Assembly: GCA_011316305.1 (NCBI GenBank)
Contig: SAUG01000144.1
Location: 1-64,000, forward strand
From: Rusavskia elegans
Taxonomy: Eukaryota; Ascomycota; Lecanoromycetes; Teloschistales; Teloschistaceae
Reading direction: 5' to 3'
DNA: 64,000 bases
The first letter of the stretch is position 1; the number at the start of each line of letters is the position of its first letter. Positions 1 through 11,623 of this stretch are shown here, one piece after another. The position numbers and the translations under genes are program-made. A model generated the notes under the pieces. The model did not search any database. It was not told the DNA's origin and saw only the letters and a program-made list of their open reading frames with translations.

Positions 1-532
1 GGGGGGGGAAACGAAGGGTCGTAGCAACAAAAAAGAGCAACACCAAAGAGACGTGATTGGAATGTCAGCAGCCGCAACACGCACGAATGACGATAGCAGG
101 ACTCTTCATGGTGGAGCATGTTTGGCGCTGGTCGGCTTGTCGTGGAACTCGAAAATATAAACAATCACCTGGAGGAGATTTAGGGGAGGTAAAATACTTA
201 GGGGCATGATAGAACCATACAGAGACACTTTACATTTAATACGGAAGCATACTTTATATTGTCCATGAGGACACTTTTCCATCTCGCTGTTTCCAAAAGA
301 CTGCTTTACTCCTACTTTATTCGAAAGCATCGACTTCCTTCCCACTGTTTTGGTAGAAATACACGTACAACTTATTTCCATGAACTTCTCACAGGAACGG
401 AGCGGTCCGCTTTTCCCTTCGTCATCCATGGGGGAAAACAGCCGTTGTGAAGATGCAGCGATCAATATGCTCGATCATGAATTGGGTCTCAATGTGAAAC
501 ATGCATTTACTGTCACCCGAGGCTTGTCGTAC
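1..532. other. Intergenic, downstream of fimbrin
   Basis: No gene is supported here. The stretch lies 3' of the fimbrin stop codon and probably holds its 3' UTR. Short open frames on both strands show no recognisable motif and no codon pattern like the neighbouring genes. Confidence 0.5.
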
Positions 533-2784
533 TCACATCTTCTCGTAAGTCGCCATCAAGGAGCCTGTACAATGATCGTCAGCCACAATCCCATATTGTC
601 AGAGCACAACATCATCCAAAGATGATAGAGGACATTGAACTCACCGATGAAAGTAACCACCAACCGACTCCTGACCTGGCAGATATCCTCCGGCACCAAC
701 CAGATCGTCGCCCCCATCTTCCTCGCAATGCTAATCGCCAACTTCGCATTCGCATAGCTCTCCTCGTCCGTCCTCCCGCTGGTCACAAGGTCATAGTCCA
801 CGTAACTGCTCTTCATCCCGTTCAGCACATCCAACAAGAACACCCCGCTGCCGATAGCATGATCCTTGAAGTTACGAATGCTAGAGCTCTTGCCGCCCTT
901 GTGGCTCTGGTCGTTGGCCCACTTGACCATTTCCGCGTCCGTGATCTCACGCTTGCCTAACCGCTGTGCGAGCGCCGAAAGGGTTTCGCTGATGTCGCGG
1001 CGCATGAGCTGCCAGACGAGACCGAGGGTGAGGGTTCGCTGGCCGTCGGTGATGTCTGCGCCTTGAACGCCGACAAGGGAGAAATGCATTTGCTTGCCTA
1101 GCTCGATGGCATAGTTGGTGTTTTCAACAGCTTTGAAGCGCATGATTTCACCGCCGGACGAGGGCGCTTTGTTGACATGGCGCCAGTTGACGCTGCCGGC
1201 AACGACCTTGTCGTAGGCTTGGAGGAGGATAGTACCGTCGCGGAGGTCGTCGAAGAGAGAGTTGACGGCTGGTTGAACGTCGAGGGAATTGAGCCATAAG
1301 GTGAAGACGCGGGCCTCACGTTCGCCTTCCGCATCGAAGTCTTCGACTTCCGCCTTTTCTTCTTCGGTTATAGGGTCGAGGCCGGGGTGAGTATTGAAGA
1401 GGTTGGCGACGAAGGCAAGGTTGAGTTTGGGGTTGCCTGCCACGAGTGAGGTAGGGGAAAGAAATTTGCGGCAGTCGAGTTTATCGGCATTTTGGAGCAC
1501 CTGCTCGGCGCGTTGGAGGAGGTCACGGGTTTGGAGTGGTGAGCGGGAGCAAGATTCAGGGGCAAGTTGATTGAGGAGAACGGTGTAATTATCTCCCTCT
1601 TTGACATCAGAAGAGAAATTTGTGACCCTGGGTTGCCAATTAGCAGGACACAGGTGCAACCGAGCAATACACTTCGATACCTTTTATCCCATTTAGCATT
1701 CTTCAAGTGATAGTTAAACCATCTGAGCAATATCTGTTCCGGGGGCAGTCTCAGAAACTGTTCAAGTGTCTCGTCGTCTTCGAGTAATCTGTAGAGCTCT
1801 GGGTGTAGCTTGATGTCGATCTTCCCTAGCAAGCCTCTTCGAATAATCTGCCAGATAAGGCCGAGGATGAGATGTTCCCGGACCTCGATGATATCTCCGC
1901 TCCCAATGTTCACCACTGAGCATCCAATGCCCTTGGCAGAGTTGATGACGATGTTGTTGTTCTCGGTCATATGAAATTGGTTCAGTGATTTTATCTTCTT
2001 CCCAACCCGGTTCAAAACACGTTCATCTATCGTATCCGGCACGCTGTCGTTGATCAACTTGGCTAGGACTAAGCCGTCCTTACACTCGTCGAACATCTCG
2101 AAAGTGTCGGTTGGGAAGGGAAGCCGATTGCCGATATCCGGATCGCCCGCAAGTACTGCATTGATATGCCGGGTGAATTCTGTTCGCTCATCCTCATTGA
2201 TTGTGTGCGTTACGTTGGCTGACGAGCCTTGTACCTGGATCTTCCCTGAGACACTGCTCTTGGACTGATGACCAGGCGACGATGCTGTTCCGTTGCCCTC
2301 TGCTGCGTTGCTGAAGCCTCGTACACGGCCAGTTGACATCCGATTCGGGGTCGAGGGTGCGCCTCTGACTTTGGATACGAGCTATGTTCATTGACCGATC
2401 AGCGATCGTGCCCCAGTGTATGTTCCTGGCCCCTCTTCGATGGTGCTCATCATGGCGAACGTACATCGACATAGTCATCCAGCTCTACCCTTCTCGAACT
2501 GTCCAGCTCGACCTCTTTCAGTGCTTGTCTGACGACATCGTACGGCTGCCGTTCTGACTGCTGGGTAGCTTTTATGACGGTCGCTTCGTCGATATAGCCT
2601 CTGTCATCGACATCCAGTTTCCTGAAGGCATCTTGGAGGCTGAAGATCTCATTCTGCTGGAATTGGGGATATTTCCTATGATGTAGCGACTGTCAGCCGT
2701 TGCTGCAGCTCTTCATGGCGAACTGATTATACACTTCGACACAGGCACAATACGAACTGACTTTTGTAACTTGAGCACGTTCAT
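533..2784 (-). CDS. sac6: Fimbrin (actin-bundling protein)
   Basis: Fimbrin cross-links actin filaments in cables and endocytic patches. Five exons can be joined in phase: 2784-2762, 2675-2465, 2381-1681, 1627-645 and 564-533, giving 649 aa, the usual size. The tiny first exon encodes MNVLKLQK, the normal fimbrin start. An N-terminal EF-hand region has a loop near residues 29-40 (DVDDRGYIDE). Four calponin-homology domains follow, at roughly 140-260, 300-400, 415-525 and 540-645. The last exon ends GSLMATYEKM, the expected fimbrin C-terminus, and is reached only by removing an 80-nt intron (565-644). The other introns are 53, 83 and 86 nt. The reading frame is intact. This is a conserved housekeeping gene and marks the edge of the cluster. 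The gene name follows the yeast orthologue. Confidence 0.95.
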
Positions 2785-3219
2785 GACGTAGAATCTGTTG
2801 GCCTATCGATGCGCTGCTGTATGGATGTGGACGATGCTGACTTGGGTACCAGCGGACATGTGTAAATAGTAGTAGGGGATCGGAATGTTCCCGGTGATGG
2901 GCATTAAGTACGTCGGTAGTGCCTAATCGTGAATTGGGTAGGGCCACGCAAGCATCTGTATAATTGCTGACCCGTAAGAATTGTCGTTGAAAAAGTTGCT
3001 TGCAATTCTCAGCGCTGTCGCGTGGAGGGGCAAGGATCATTCGTACTGTACTGTAAATTACGTCGTCGGGGGCGCTGACGTAGCGGCTCCAGGCAACTAC
3101 TACCTTACCTTACACTTTGCACGATTGGCACATTGAATCGCAGCAGACAACAATTGAATGTCCTTTGTTACAAATGCATAAGGTAGTATCTAGACAATGG
3201 AGCCTCGTCCACCTGATAT
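2785..3219. other. Intergenic between fimbrin 5' end and dehydrogenase 3' end
   Basis: Both flanking genes are on the minus strand, so this should contain the fimbrin promoter and the 3' UTR of the dehydrogenase. I see no gene and no clear regulatory motif. Confidence 0.4.
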
Positions 3220-4476
3220 TCAGTAGTCTTCAAAAGGGCAACCTTTGGCCGCAGAGTCCGCATACGTTTTCTCCTTGACCAGGTCTCGTGTCAGCTTCAT
3301 CAACCTCTCACCAAGCTCTGCATTCTGGGCTAAATCTGTCCCGCTCTCGGGCACCGCTGGAGGACAAATGTACTCTCCACTCTTGGATGTCTTGGTAGCT
3401 GCGAACATCGTGCTGACACAACCCATCCAGATGTCTTTTTTCAAGGGCGCCATTCCGACCGACATGGCGTAGCCCGCAAGCGGGTACGGTTCGTGAATGT
3501 CTTGTGCTGACATCTTGGTGTCGACAAATCCCGGGTGCGTGGCGTTGGCAAGGATGTTAGGATGGGACTGGGTGAGATGACGGGCAAGGTACCGAGCGTA
3601 GAGGATACCCGCAAGCTTGGATCGGCCATACTGCCCATTGGGACCGAGGTCTTGATTCAGCTCGTCGAGTGATTCGAATTTGCAGTCCGAAGGTGTTGCT
3701 TGATGCGCATTAGACGCCAGCATGACGATCCGCACCGTGTTCCCTTCCGAAGCGGTCTTTTTCATGATCGGGAGTAAATGGCTGTTGAGGATGACATGTC
3801 CCATATGGTTGAGCGCCATCTAAGGTACGTGTCAGTTCATCATATTCTTGCTCCAATGATGGTCGGATTTCACGACTAACATGGCGGTCAACTCCATAAT
3901 CTGTCGTCTGGTATGTCATAATGCCTCGTCCAGCGTCTGTTCACCGTATTAGCTAACGGATCATCCCAGCAACAGAATGGGCAATATAGTCTGACTGTTA
4001 ATCATTATGTCGATTCTGTCGGTGGAGCTCGCGATTTTATCTGCCGTCTCTTTGACCTGCTTCCAGTCGGCCAAATCACATTGGAGCCACACAATCTTAT
4101 CGGCCGCTTCTTGACCCATCTCCTCTTTCACCGCGTTCACAGCTCCATCGACGACATCTTTGGACAAGGAAAGAATGAAGAGTTTCTTAATGTCATGTGT
4201 GAGCATCGTATGCGAACAGCCATACCCGACACCTTCTGAACCTCCTGTGATCACAGCAACCTTGCCTGTCAATGAGGGAACCTGCTCGAGAGCAAATTGC
4301 TGGCTCTCCGACACGGCCTGATGGGCAGCACCACCAAAGTTTTGGGCAAATGTCTGCTTGATGGTCTCCATGACTCCACTTTTGGCTTCGTAGATAGGCC
4401 TGGAGGCAGAGAAACTTCTAACTGGGGTTCTGAGAAGATGCCGTTGAGACAGTGCCAGACGAGAGAATTTACTCAT
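3220..4476 (-). CDS. Short-chain dehydrogenase/reductase, probably mitochondrial
   Basis: This is an NAD(P)-dependent oxidoreductase of the classical SDR fold, substrate unknown. Three exons (4476-3996, 3936-3881, 3819-3220) join in phase to give 378 aa. The 59-nt intron is required: splicing it creates the NNAG motif near residues 160-163, which the unspliced frame lacks. Visible motifs are the cofactor loop TGGSEGVG (77-84), a serine near 215 and the catalytic YGRSK (Y243, K247). The first 25 residues are rich in Arg and Ser with no acids, like a mitochondrial presequence. The overall plan resembles fungal BLI-4-like mitochondrial SDRs, but I cannot confirm that. It could be a tailoring enzyme of the nearby diterpene locus or an ordinary neighbour; the presequence argues for the latter. 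Confidence 0.88.
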
Positions 4477-4947
4477 AGAAGCGATAATATATGATGACGC
4501 AAATACAAATGAAGAACGAAGCTGGAGTATGCGGTCGCAACTATTTACCTCTCCGCTGATTGGTGGCCACTTTGAAGAGACAGGAGACGTCGATGAGTGC
4601 TGATGTCACTACCGTTCGCGGTATAGATAGGTGTCGACATATCAATACCTCCCCTATTCTCATCGATTGTGATTATTTTCAGACTTCCAATCGCCCCGTC
4701 CGGGATCTGCTTTCGATGAGGAGAATCCCTTACCTACATCGAAGAAACTACGCAAGATGTCTGAAAAGCATCACATCTCGCAGCTTGGTCGACAAATTTC
4801 CCAAGCACATGACTGGCCATGGCATGAAAACAGGTAGCCTTCATAGGTTGGTTTGCTGTCTATGAGTGCCCGAAACCTCTGGAGCTGGTGGAGCCTGGCG
4901 TATTTCGATTTGAGGGTGACGAATGTGACATTACGATGACCGCGTTT
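4477..4947. other. Intergenic, promoter side of the dehydrogenase
   Basis: The stretch lies upstream of the dehydrogenase start and downstream of the broken HhH-GPD-like gene. No coding segment or repeat was recognised. Confidence 0.4.
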
Positions 4948-5594
4948 TCATCCGAATGCTTTTTCTTTCTTTCCCAGTCTGACCGTTGTGAGCGCCGTGG
5001 CCAAATCGCACATCTTTCGCTCGTCTTTTCCCACTGATTCCCATCTGGCATGCGTGTCGTCGCCCAGACCACATTGCTTTGCAGTCGTCATGCTTCGTGG
5101 ATCGATGAACGGAGCAAGGCAAGGCCAAATACCCTGAGCTGTGTCGCAAAAGATGTCGACTCCAACATTGCCGATTCCTTTGATCTCTTTGACCAATCCG
5201 CAAACTTGTGCTGGATCTGAGTCGGCTTTCGATGAGAGATTGTTAATATCTCCATCTGATAAATATCAGTCGGGGGATCATAAGCGACCTGGATCCCTTT
5301 GTGATGCCCAGTATGCTCGTTGCTCTCCAACTGGACCGTTCCCGATACTTTCCATTGACCTCAAGCGAAGGTATTGCAGGACTTATCATACTTCGTTTCG
5401 ACCAGCTGCGCTAAATCCCCAAGTGCTGTTGCCGTCTTCTCGCGATAGCGAGTATATCCACCTCTGGTAAGCACTATACCGACTTAGCGTCACAGGACGC
5501 TTCGAAAGGGTAAGAATGTGGTCACGTACTCTTCAGTCCTCTCCTCCAATGTGCTTCTGGTGAGTGTATCAATATCTTGGTAGCCTGCGGTGAG
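4948..5594 (-). pseudogene. HhH-GPD-like DNA glycosylase family gene with a broken splice donor
   Basis: The translation contains VKEIKGIGNVGVDIF and DTAQGIWPCLAPFID, as in fungal helix-hairpin-helix proteins related to base-excision glycosylases. Three exon pieces (about 5594-5530, 5463-5387 and 5255-4948) fit together in phase, giving blocks such as GYTRYREKTATALGDLAQLV and, at the last junction, KYDGDINNL. The last intron (5256-5386) should begin with GTAAGT but reads ATAAGT on the coding strand, a G-to-A transition that removes the donor. Upstream the frame meets a TAG at 5676-5678, and I could not find a convincing N-terminus. I therefore call it a decaying gene. A non-canonical functional intron is possible but less likely. 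It sits beside the GGPPS gene with no obvious functional link. Confidence 0.62.
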
Positions 5595-6567
5595 CTGTAA
5601 GCTAGCGAATGGAGTCCTAGGAGAGCTGGCTTCGCCTCGATCTACAGCGATGATGGCGTGTCTGCCTCCCTGTGCCTACAAGGATGCCGTAATGGCGTTG
5701 ATCTGGTGACGTGGCTACGAGACCTCGATCTTGCTTTCAGGCAGGCATGTTCGAGGGCGCAGTGCTGCTGATCCGCTACAGGAGACTTAGCTGGAAGATC
5801 CAGGCTGCAGCAGTTGAGGGGACTTGACGGTTGGATATCTTCGAAGGTCGTGGCGAAGGCTTAGTTTGCGTGGGACGTGGATCGCAGACGAGGCTCTATT
5901 GGCCGAGAGCTGCGCCAGCGCGTGCTGTTGGATGTGAAATGAACGGTTGGGATCCGTGCACGCTCGGTATGAAGCGGTTGAGCAGCGACGGCCAGGGATT
6001 GACAATCGATGGTCTTGGGGAAAGGAGAGAGGGCACAAGCAAGGAAGATAGTGCGGTAGCTCTCAGCTTTCATTTGTTGGAGAGAGGCTAGGCAGTGCCG
6101 GTGTGCGTACGACTCAGAAACGCATAAGAACCTCGCAATGGCTTTAGCTGACTTGAACTCCATTTAATTCTATCAACCCCCGACTAAAGCAAGTCTGCTT
6201 CGCGAGAGGGTGTCCAAAGCTTTAAAACGTCAACGTTCCCACCGTTATTAGAGACGAGATACCTCCCAAGGCTCCGGGACCAAGCAGTGGATGGAAGGGA
6301 AGACTATGCGGCGACGATCCAATTGAGTTCGTGCGAGGGTGAGGATAACGAAGATCAATGGGACCGTCAAGAGGCGGAAGCGGGCGACGAGGAAAGTAAA
6401 AGAGACAGAGAGGATGTGAAAGATGGCGGCGAAAGTGCTGACAGCGACACGCCTCTACTACGTTCCGCAAAAAAAAGGCCTCTGTCGTCTGCCAAGGGGA
6501 AAGCGCGACGGGGGACGAGTCGGACATCGGCAGCTATAGATCTTCCAGACCCCACTCGTTTCACAAA
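5595..6567. other. Intergenic, upstream of the broken HhH-GPD-like gene
   Basis: The frame of the broken gene stays open from 5594 up to 5675, but the translated residues match nothing I recognise. Beyond that I see no supported gene. A purine-rich plus-strand stretch at about 6330-6440 gives an acidic low-complexity open frame, which I read as non-coding. The part nearest 6567 is the 3' flank of the GGPPS gene. Confidence 0.4.
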
Positions 6568-7921
6568 TTATACTACTAATCTCTGTAAAATGGCCTGCAT
6601 AGCCTCGTTTGGTATCCTTAACTCTTCCATCGCACACCTAGCGTCGGCATGTAGACTGGAGAGCCTCTCTTTCGTGTAATCAAACGTTCTTGTGACGTCT
6701 CGCATGTAACTGACTGCATGCTCCTTGACGTTATCGTCTTCGACCTTTGACTTGAGGATATTCAAGATTTCGCTGTTCGCCGTGGGGCTTTGTCGAATGG
6801 CGTGGATGATAGGAAACGAGAATTTCCCTTCCGTGAAGTCCTCGCAGTACCCCTTTGTCTCACTCATCTATAAGGAAGAGTGTGTTAGCGTTCTCGTCGC
6901 TGATTTTGACCAGTTCTGACAGCACTTACACGGTCGCAGGCAAGATTTCTATAGTCGTCCTGAATTTGAAACAGCGAGCCCAGTAGGTTAGTGAATGGGA
7001 TTAGATCGAGATCTCGATTGCTGTTCATCATCATCAATCTAATTCCCAAACGGAAAAGCCCTCCAGTCTTATTGGAGACCATGTCAAGATACTCCTCTTC
7101 GCTAGGTAGGGTCAAAGTCTCCCTCCAATACAAGTCCATCCCTTGGCCGCGGTGGAGATTCAAAATCTCCTCGTTGAAAATGAGCATCGCCGTTGACCAG
7201 TCCTTGAGTTTCATTAGCTGCTGCTGAGCTTGGAAGTAGGCGTAGTTGGCACTATTGATTGTCTGTGCGATACCATAGACTCTATGAGCAGTAGGAAATC
7301 CGCGACGGAGTCTTGAGCAGTCTTCAATGTCGTCGACGCTGGAACGGAGTATCAGCAAATTGTTTGTAATGATAGTAAGATACCCACAGCAGTGAAGCAT
7401 TATGCAGCATCGACGTTACTTGAATGATTGTTTCAAGAGCCGCTGCATCCACTTGTAACCACACATTGCACGCTAAAAGGACGTTCCTCCTAATGTCTTT
7501 CCCGGGCTTCGAGTTCAGATAAGTATACGGTGCGTTGATGATCTTCAGGACTCTTTTAATATGGACTGATCTAAAATACGTAGACAAGGTTACTCACGTT
7601 TTCCTGATTTCGTATATCATCAAGCCTTCCGGTTGGAGACCCAGTTTTTGCTGCGCAGTCCGTTGCACCTCCCGCTTTATCTTTTGCGGCATGACCCACA
7701 ACGCCGGCTGCACCGTCGATTTTCAAGGTCGCTGGGACTTTTATGGCTGTGCTCCCGTTCATACCTTCCATACTGCTGCTAGAAGCGTCGTATTCGGTAA
7801 CTACAGGGGCCCTCTGAGTGGCTTCAGTCATAGTAGACTTCGAAATTCCATGGGACACCCCGGGAGAAGCCAGAGGGTACTCATAACGGATCGAGTCTAT
7901 AGGCGTCGAAAGTACCTCCAT
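6568..7921 (-). CDS. Geranylgeranyl diphosphate synthase (cluster type)
   Basis: This trans-prenyltransferase condenses FPP with IPP to make GGPP, the substrate of the diterpene cyclase at 27.2 kb. Four exons (7921-7598, 7542-7388, 7338-6930, 6867-6568) give 395 aa in phase, with introns of 55, 49 and 62 nt. The first aspartate-rich motif DDIED is at about 162-166, reached only by splicing, and the second, DDYRN, at 287-291. [13 protein letters not shown] and [13 protein letters not shown] are further family blocks. The first 110 or so residues are a Ser/Ala/Gly-rich extension without catalytic motifs, common in secondary-metabolism GGPPSs and absent from compact housekeeping enzymes. That, plus proximity to the P450 and cyclase, suggests a dedicated cluster copy. 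The first intron's acceptor was chosen because it is the only one that keeps phase and yields the conserved [11 protein letters not shown] block. Confidence 0.93.
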
Positions 7922-8125
7922 TGTGTGAAACTGTTTTGTAATCTCCCGGTAAGGTTGACGACTTCCTTGCCTGTTAAGATGTTAGAGGGAGACTAGGTGA
8001 GGTATAACATTCACACCATACTGATATCACTCTGTCTTACCAGCGAGGAGGAAAGTCAATCGTAGCAGTCCTAAGTCGCGCCACTCCGCTAAGAGATCGA
8101 GTTTCATTCGAAAGTCCATGAAGAG

Positions 8126-8305
8126 GTCTTCTCCGATGATTGACTAGACCAACATCATGATCTATGCTTGCATAACGACTCTGCAAATGAGGGAGTTTTG
8201 GCGAGTAATATTCCTCCCTTTGCAGGAAGCATGTGCTGATCACTTTGTTATCGTGTATAAGCTTTCTCGGAGTTCTTCGTACTCACGATGGGCTGGTTAT
8301 CGTTA
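8126..8305. repeat. Direct tandem repeat, copy 1, upstream of GGPPS
   Basis: This copy matches the next one at a constant offset of 195 bp. Shared blocks include GATCTATGCTTGCATAACGA and TATTCCTCCCTTTGCAGGAA. It begins about 200 bp upstream of the GGPPS start codon, inside the presumed promoter. Most differences between copies are transitions. Confidence 0.85.
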
Positions 8306-8320
8306 GCTAAGAGCAAGTGA

Positions 8321-8500
8321 GTCTTCTCCGATGACTGATAAGCCTATCATCATGATCTATGCTTGCATAACGACTCTGCAAATGATGGATTTTTGGCGAG
8401 TAATATTCCTCCCTTTGCAGGAAGCATGTGCTGATCACTTTGCTGTCGTGTATAAGCTTTCTCGGAGTTCTTCGTATTCACGATGGACTGGATATCGTTC
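8321..8500. repeat. Direct tandem repeat, copy 2, upstream of GGPPS
   Basis: Second copy of the roughly 180-bp unit. It is separated from the first by a short spacer and followed directly by AT-rich DNA. Neither copy codes for a recognisable protein. Confidence 0.85.
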
Positions 8501-8520
8501 AAGAGGGTGTTTCATGTAGA

Positions 8521-9300
8521 GTTGACCAATGAGCGTACTTTGACAATTACACATGTTGTTTATTGATAAATTAGACCTATTTACTAAATATGGAAAACGC
8601 ATATCTATATACGAATAGATAAATCAATATACGACTTTTCGTTTACTATATATATATAGTGAACCTACGAATAATCCACCAACGTTAAAGATAAATATAG
8701 AGTTTTCTTTTAATATAGTAAATTATAAATCCGGTTTTATCCGCTTTGGACTCTGTATAGCAGGCAAATTTAAAGGCCGACGACGTTAAAATCTGCGTTA
8801 TAAATACTATAAAAGCAAATATCAATATAATATTATAATATCGATTATAAAATCGAAATAAATTACGACCGATTATAATTAACTCTAATTTAACTTCTAG
8901 TAATATTCTCGGCCGTTAAATTAAAAAGATATATAAATCTACGAATAATCTATCTACGTTAAAAACAAATATAAAACTTCTTTTATACATAGTTATATAT
9001 ATTAAAAAACAATATAAAATTTGATAAATAATTAAATTAATTGAAATTTTATTTTAGATATATTTATCGACATTTATAGATATATAGAAAGATATAATTA
9101 TGATAATTTCACTATTAAATTTTATTAACTAAATTTCAACGTCGCGAATCAATTTTATTAAAAAGTTTTTATTTTAAAAAACTCGTAATCTATCAATAAA
9201 TCCGTAATATATATCCATTATTTCTATATATAATTCAATTTTCTTCTATCTATAACGTTATAGAATCAAGAGTTTTATAAATATCGCGAGAAAACTCGCG
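8521..9300. repeat. Small AT-rich, RIP-like island
   Basis: The base composition changes abruptly from ordinary to very AT-rich after about 8530 and returns near 9290. CA and TG are rare, TA is abundant and CG persists. Two segments are related (ACGAATAATC then CAACGTTAAAG near 8665, and ACGAATAATCTATCTACGTT near 8940). No open frame of interest is present. I read it as a degraded repeat between the GGPPS promoter and the epoxide hydrolase. Confidence 0.6.
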
Positions 9301-10124
9301 CGCGTTCTCGGCGGGACCTTCTAGCGAGTACCCGTTTTGACCAAACCTTGGCACTAGGCCTTGCCTAGCTAGGTCAGGCGGGGCTGGAGCCTAAGACGGC
9401 AAACGGGTTCGATCGTCGGATCGTGAGCCCCAACCCGCCCCGTTCCCGTACCGTACCTGAAACTTGGTCGCGCATATTCCCTACACCTTCCTACATCTTC
9501 CTGCCTATTCTGGCATATGCAAGTTCACAACCCGATCGTTCTATTCTCCCTCGGGTAGGCTGTGAGTTTCCATCAATCTATACACACACTTCATCAAGCC
9601 ACCTCCTCTTGCCCTCCATTCTTTATCAAGATCCAATCAGCTTTGAGTCATGCATTCATCAGCGCTATGACTGAATGCAGGCAGATCTCGTTAGTGCTTT
9701 GGCGTTAGATCATCCCAGAAACCTAATTACGCCCCTAGTTACCCCCGAATATCATCGACGATCGACAGCCCTGATGAAGTCCACGATTTGCTGATTGTCT
9801 GCCCAGACCCCCGAGAGTTTTTGCTCGGCAGTAGCATTTACCCTCTTCAGGTCGCATATACCGAGCATCGACGGTCTGCCGGTCGGGTTAAGCGATCGAA
9901 AACTGCACCTGGACCCGATCTTCACCCCCAATTAGCTGTAACCAGGTATGTACGTAGCTATTGTATACCCAATCACCCTACACCCCTCAGAACACATCTC
10001 AACCTTCTCAGCAAACGGTTTTTTTTACATTTTTTATCATTCCCTATCTAAACACTTCACACAGTCATGTGGGTAGGTTTTGTGAAGCTCCTAATAGCTT
10101 CAAAGACGCGGAGACTCGACAGGA
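9301..10124. other. Intergenic, 3' of the epoxide hydrolase
   Basis: GC-normal DNA with several short plus-strand open frames that match nothing and lack family motifs. A pyrimidine-rich tract lies near 10015-10050. No gene is supported. Confidence 0.4.
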
Positions 10125-11470
10125 TTACTCCGCCAGAACTGTCTTCACAATACTCGATGAGAACCAGTCTCTGAGGTCCTTGACCAGCTCATCGGGACAT
10201 TCCACGCTCGGAAAGTGTCCTCCTCTCTCATGTTCCCTCCAAAACTGTACATTCGCAATTGCCGTCACCCAATCTCGTGGGGGCGCAAAAATCTCCTTGG
10301 GAAATAGACTGACCCCGATCGGCGTGTCCACATAAACAGCGAAAGCATTGTTCATATTTGATTCGCCCCTCTCGTTGAATGCTGCTTTGTAGTACCGCAA
10401 TCCCGGTGTAGGCCCCTGCATCCAATGCATCATCACAAAAGCCAATATCTCGTCGTCCGGCATGTCATAGTTGGCCACATCCATCCACTCGTGGTATTTT
10501 TCAACAAACCATCCCAACAAACCAACTGGTGAATCCTCCAATCCGAAGCCCAAACTTTGAGGCCGCGTACTCTGTAACTTCAGGTATCCACTCTGCTCTT
10601 TGAGATAGAATTGCGCTCTTGCTAGACCGTCCTTCTCCGCCTGGGTATAAAGGTAAGGCGATAAGATGAGCCGGGCCATCGTAAGCGGAGCTTTGTACCA
10701 TGGAGGTGGTCTACACTGGATTTGGATAGTTTAGTACGGGAGCCCAAATAAGCAACGTGAAAGGATTCACACCTGTATGATATTGAAGTGACAAGCGCGG
10801 ACGTGTTGTGCATACTGCATCGCCATAGATCGGGTAATCAAAGCGCCCCAATCTCCGCCTTGCGTCACAAAACGCCCATACCCTAGTACATCCACCATGA
10901 GAATCTTGAACGCACGTGCTGTAAGAACAGGACCAAAGGTCGACTTAGCAGGCGCATCTCCAGGGCCGAATCCGGGGATGCTGGGGCACACAAGGTGGAA
11001 GGCTGGACTGGAAGGATCGTCGGGATGCGTGAGGGGTTTGGTGATCTTTCTGCTCTCGAGGAACGAGCCCGGCCAGCCATGGGCGATGAGGAGGGGGATG
11101 GCGTCTGGTCTTGGAGAGCGTTGATGGGCAAAATGAAGGATTTGCTGGCCGTGGCCGGGGACGTCGACCTTGACCTTGAAATTCTCGAATTCTTCGTTGA
11201 TGCGGGCCTGGGCAAGTCAGTGTGGTTGGTTCAAAGGGGCAGAAATACTACCTCTTCCGCCCTCCAGTCATACCCGTCTTTCCAATAGGTCGCGAGCCTT
11301 CGTACAACCTTCACGCTGGCGCCGTCGCTCCAATCATCGTTACCCACATCAACCTGCTGTTCAGGAAAGCGTGCCAGTTCAAGTTTCTGCTTCGTGACTG
11401 AAAGGAGTTCATCGGTGACTCGTAGTTTAAACGCGATAGGCTTGTTTAATTCATAATTCTGGGATTCCAT
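10125..11470 (-). CDS. Epoxide hydrolase (alpha/beta-hydrolase fold, EHN domain)
   Basis: The enzyme should open epoxides to vicinal diols through a covalent aspartyl ester. Three exons (11470-11252, 11207-10773, 10715-10125) join in phase to 414 aa, with introns of 44 and 57 nt. An N-terminal EHN-type segment (FKLRVTDELL onward) is followed by the oxyanion motif HGWPGS (116-121), the nucleophile in QGGDWGA (D192) and the histidine in GGHFPSVE (H385). These belong to the juvenile-hormone/microsomal-type branch. There is no signal peptide or obvious membrane anchor. It lies between GGPPS and the P450, all on one strand, so it may act on a P450-made epoxide of the diterpene. That role is inference, since such enzymes also serve detoxification. 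Confidence 0.9.
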
Positions 11471-11623
11471 CGTCGCAAAAACCCGGGGAATCAGATCGAT
11501 TCTTGCTTGTACAGCTTTTTGGTCCCAGAGAAAATGATCTTGAAAGACAAAAACAAAGACGAAGCCGGAAATACCGATGAAACATCGCGAGGCTTGCAGC
11601 GAATTGACAAATCATAAGCTGTA

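Noticed and set aside
3437..3638. Second minus-strand frame inside the dehydrogenase
   Set aside because: Out-of-phase shadow of the dehydrogenase exon, with no independent features.
6287..6679. Acidic plus-strand open frame near the GGPPS 3' end
   Set aside because: Low-complexity Glu/Asp/Ser run from a purine-rich tract, and its second half is the antisense of the GGPPS last exon.
9423..10335. Several plus-strand open frames between the AT island and the epoxide hydrolase
   Set aside because: Short, mutually overlapping, without motifs, and the last is antisense to the hydrolase.
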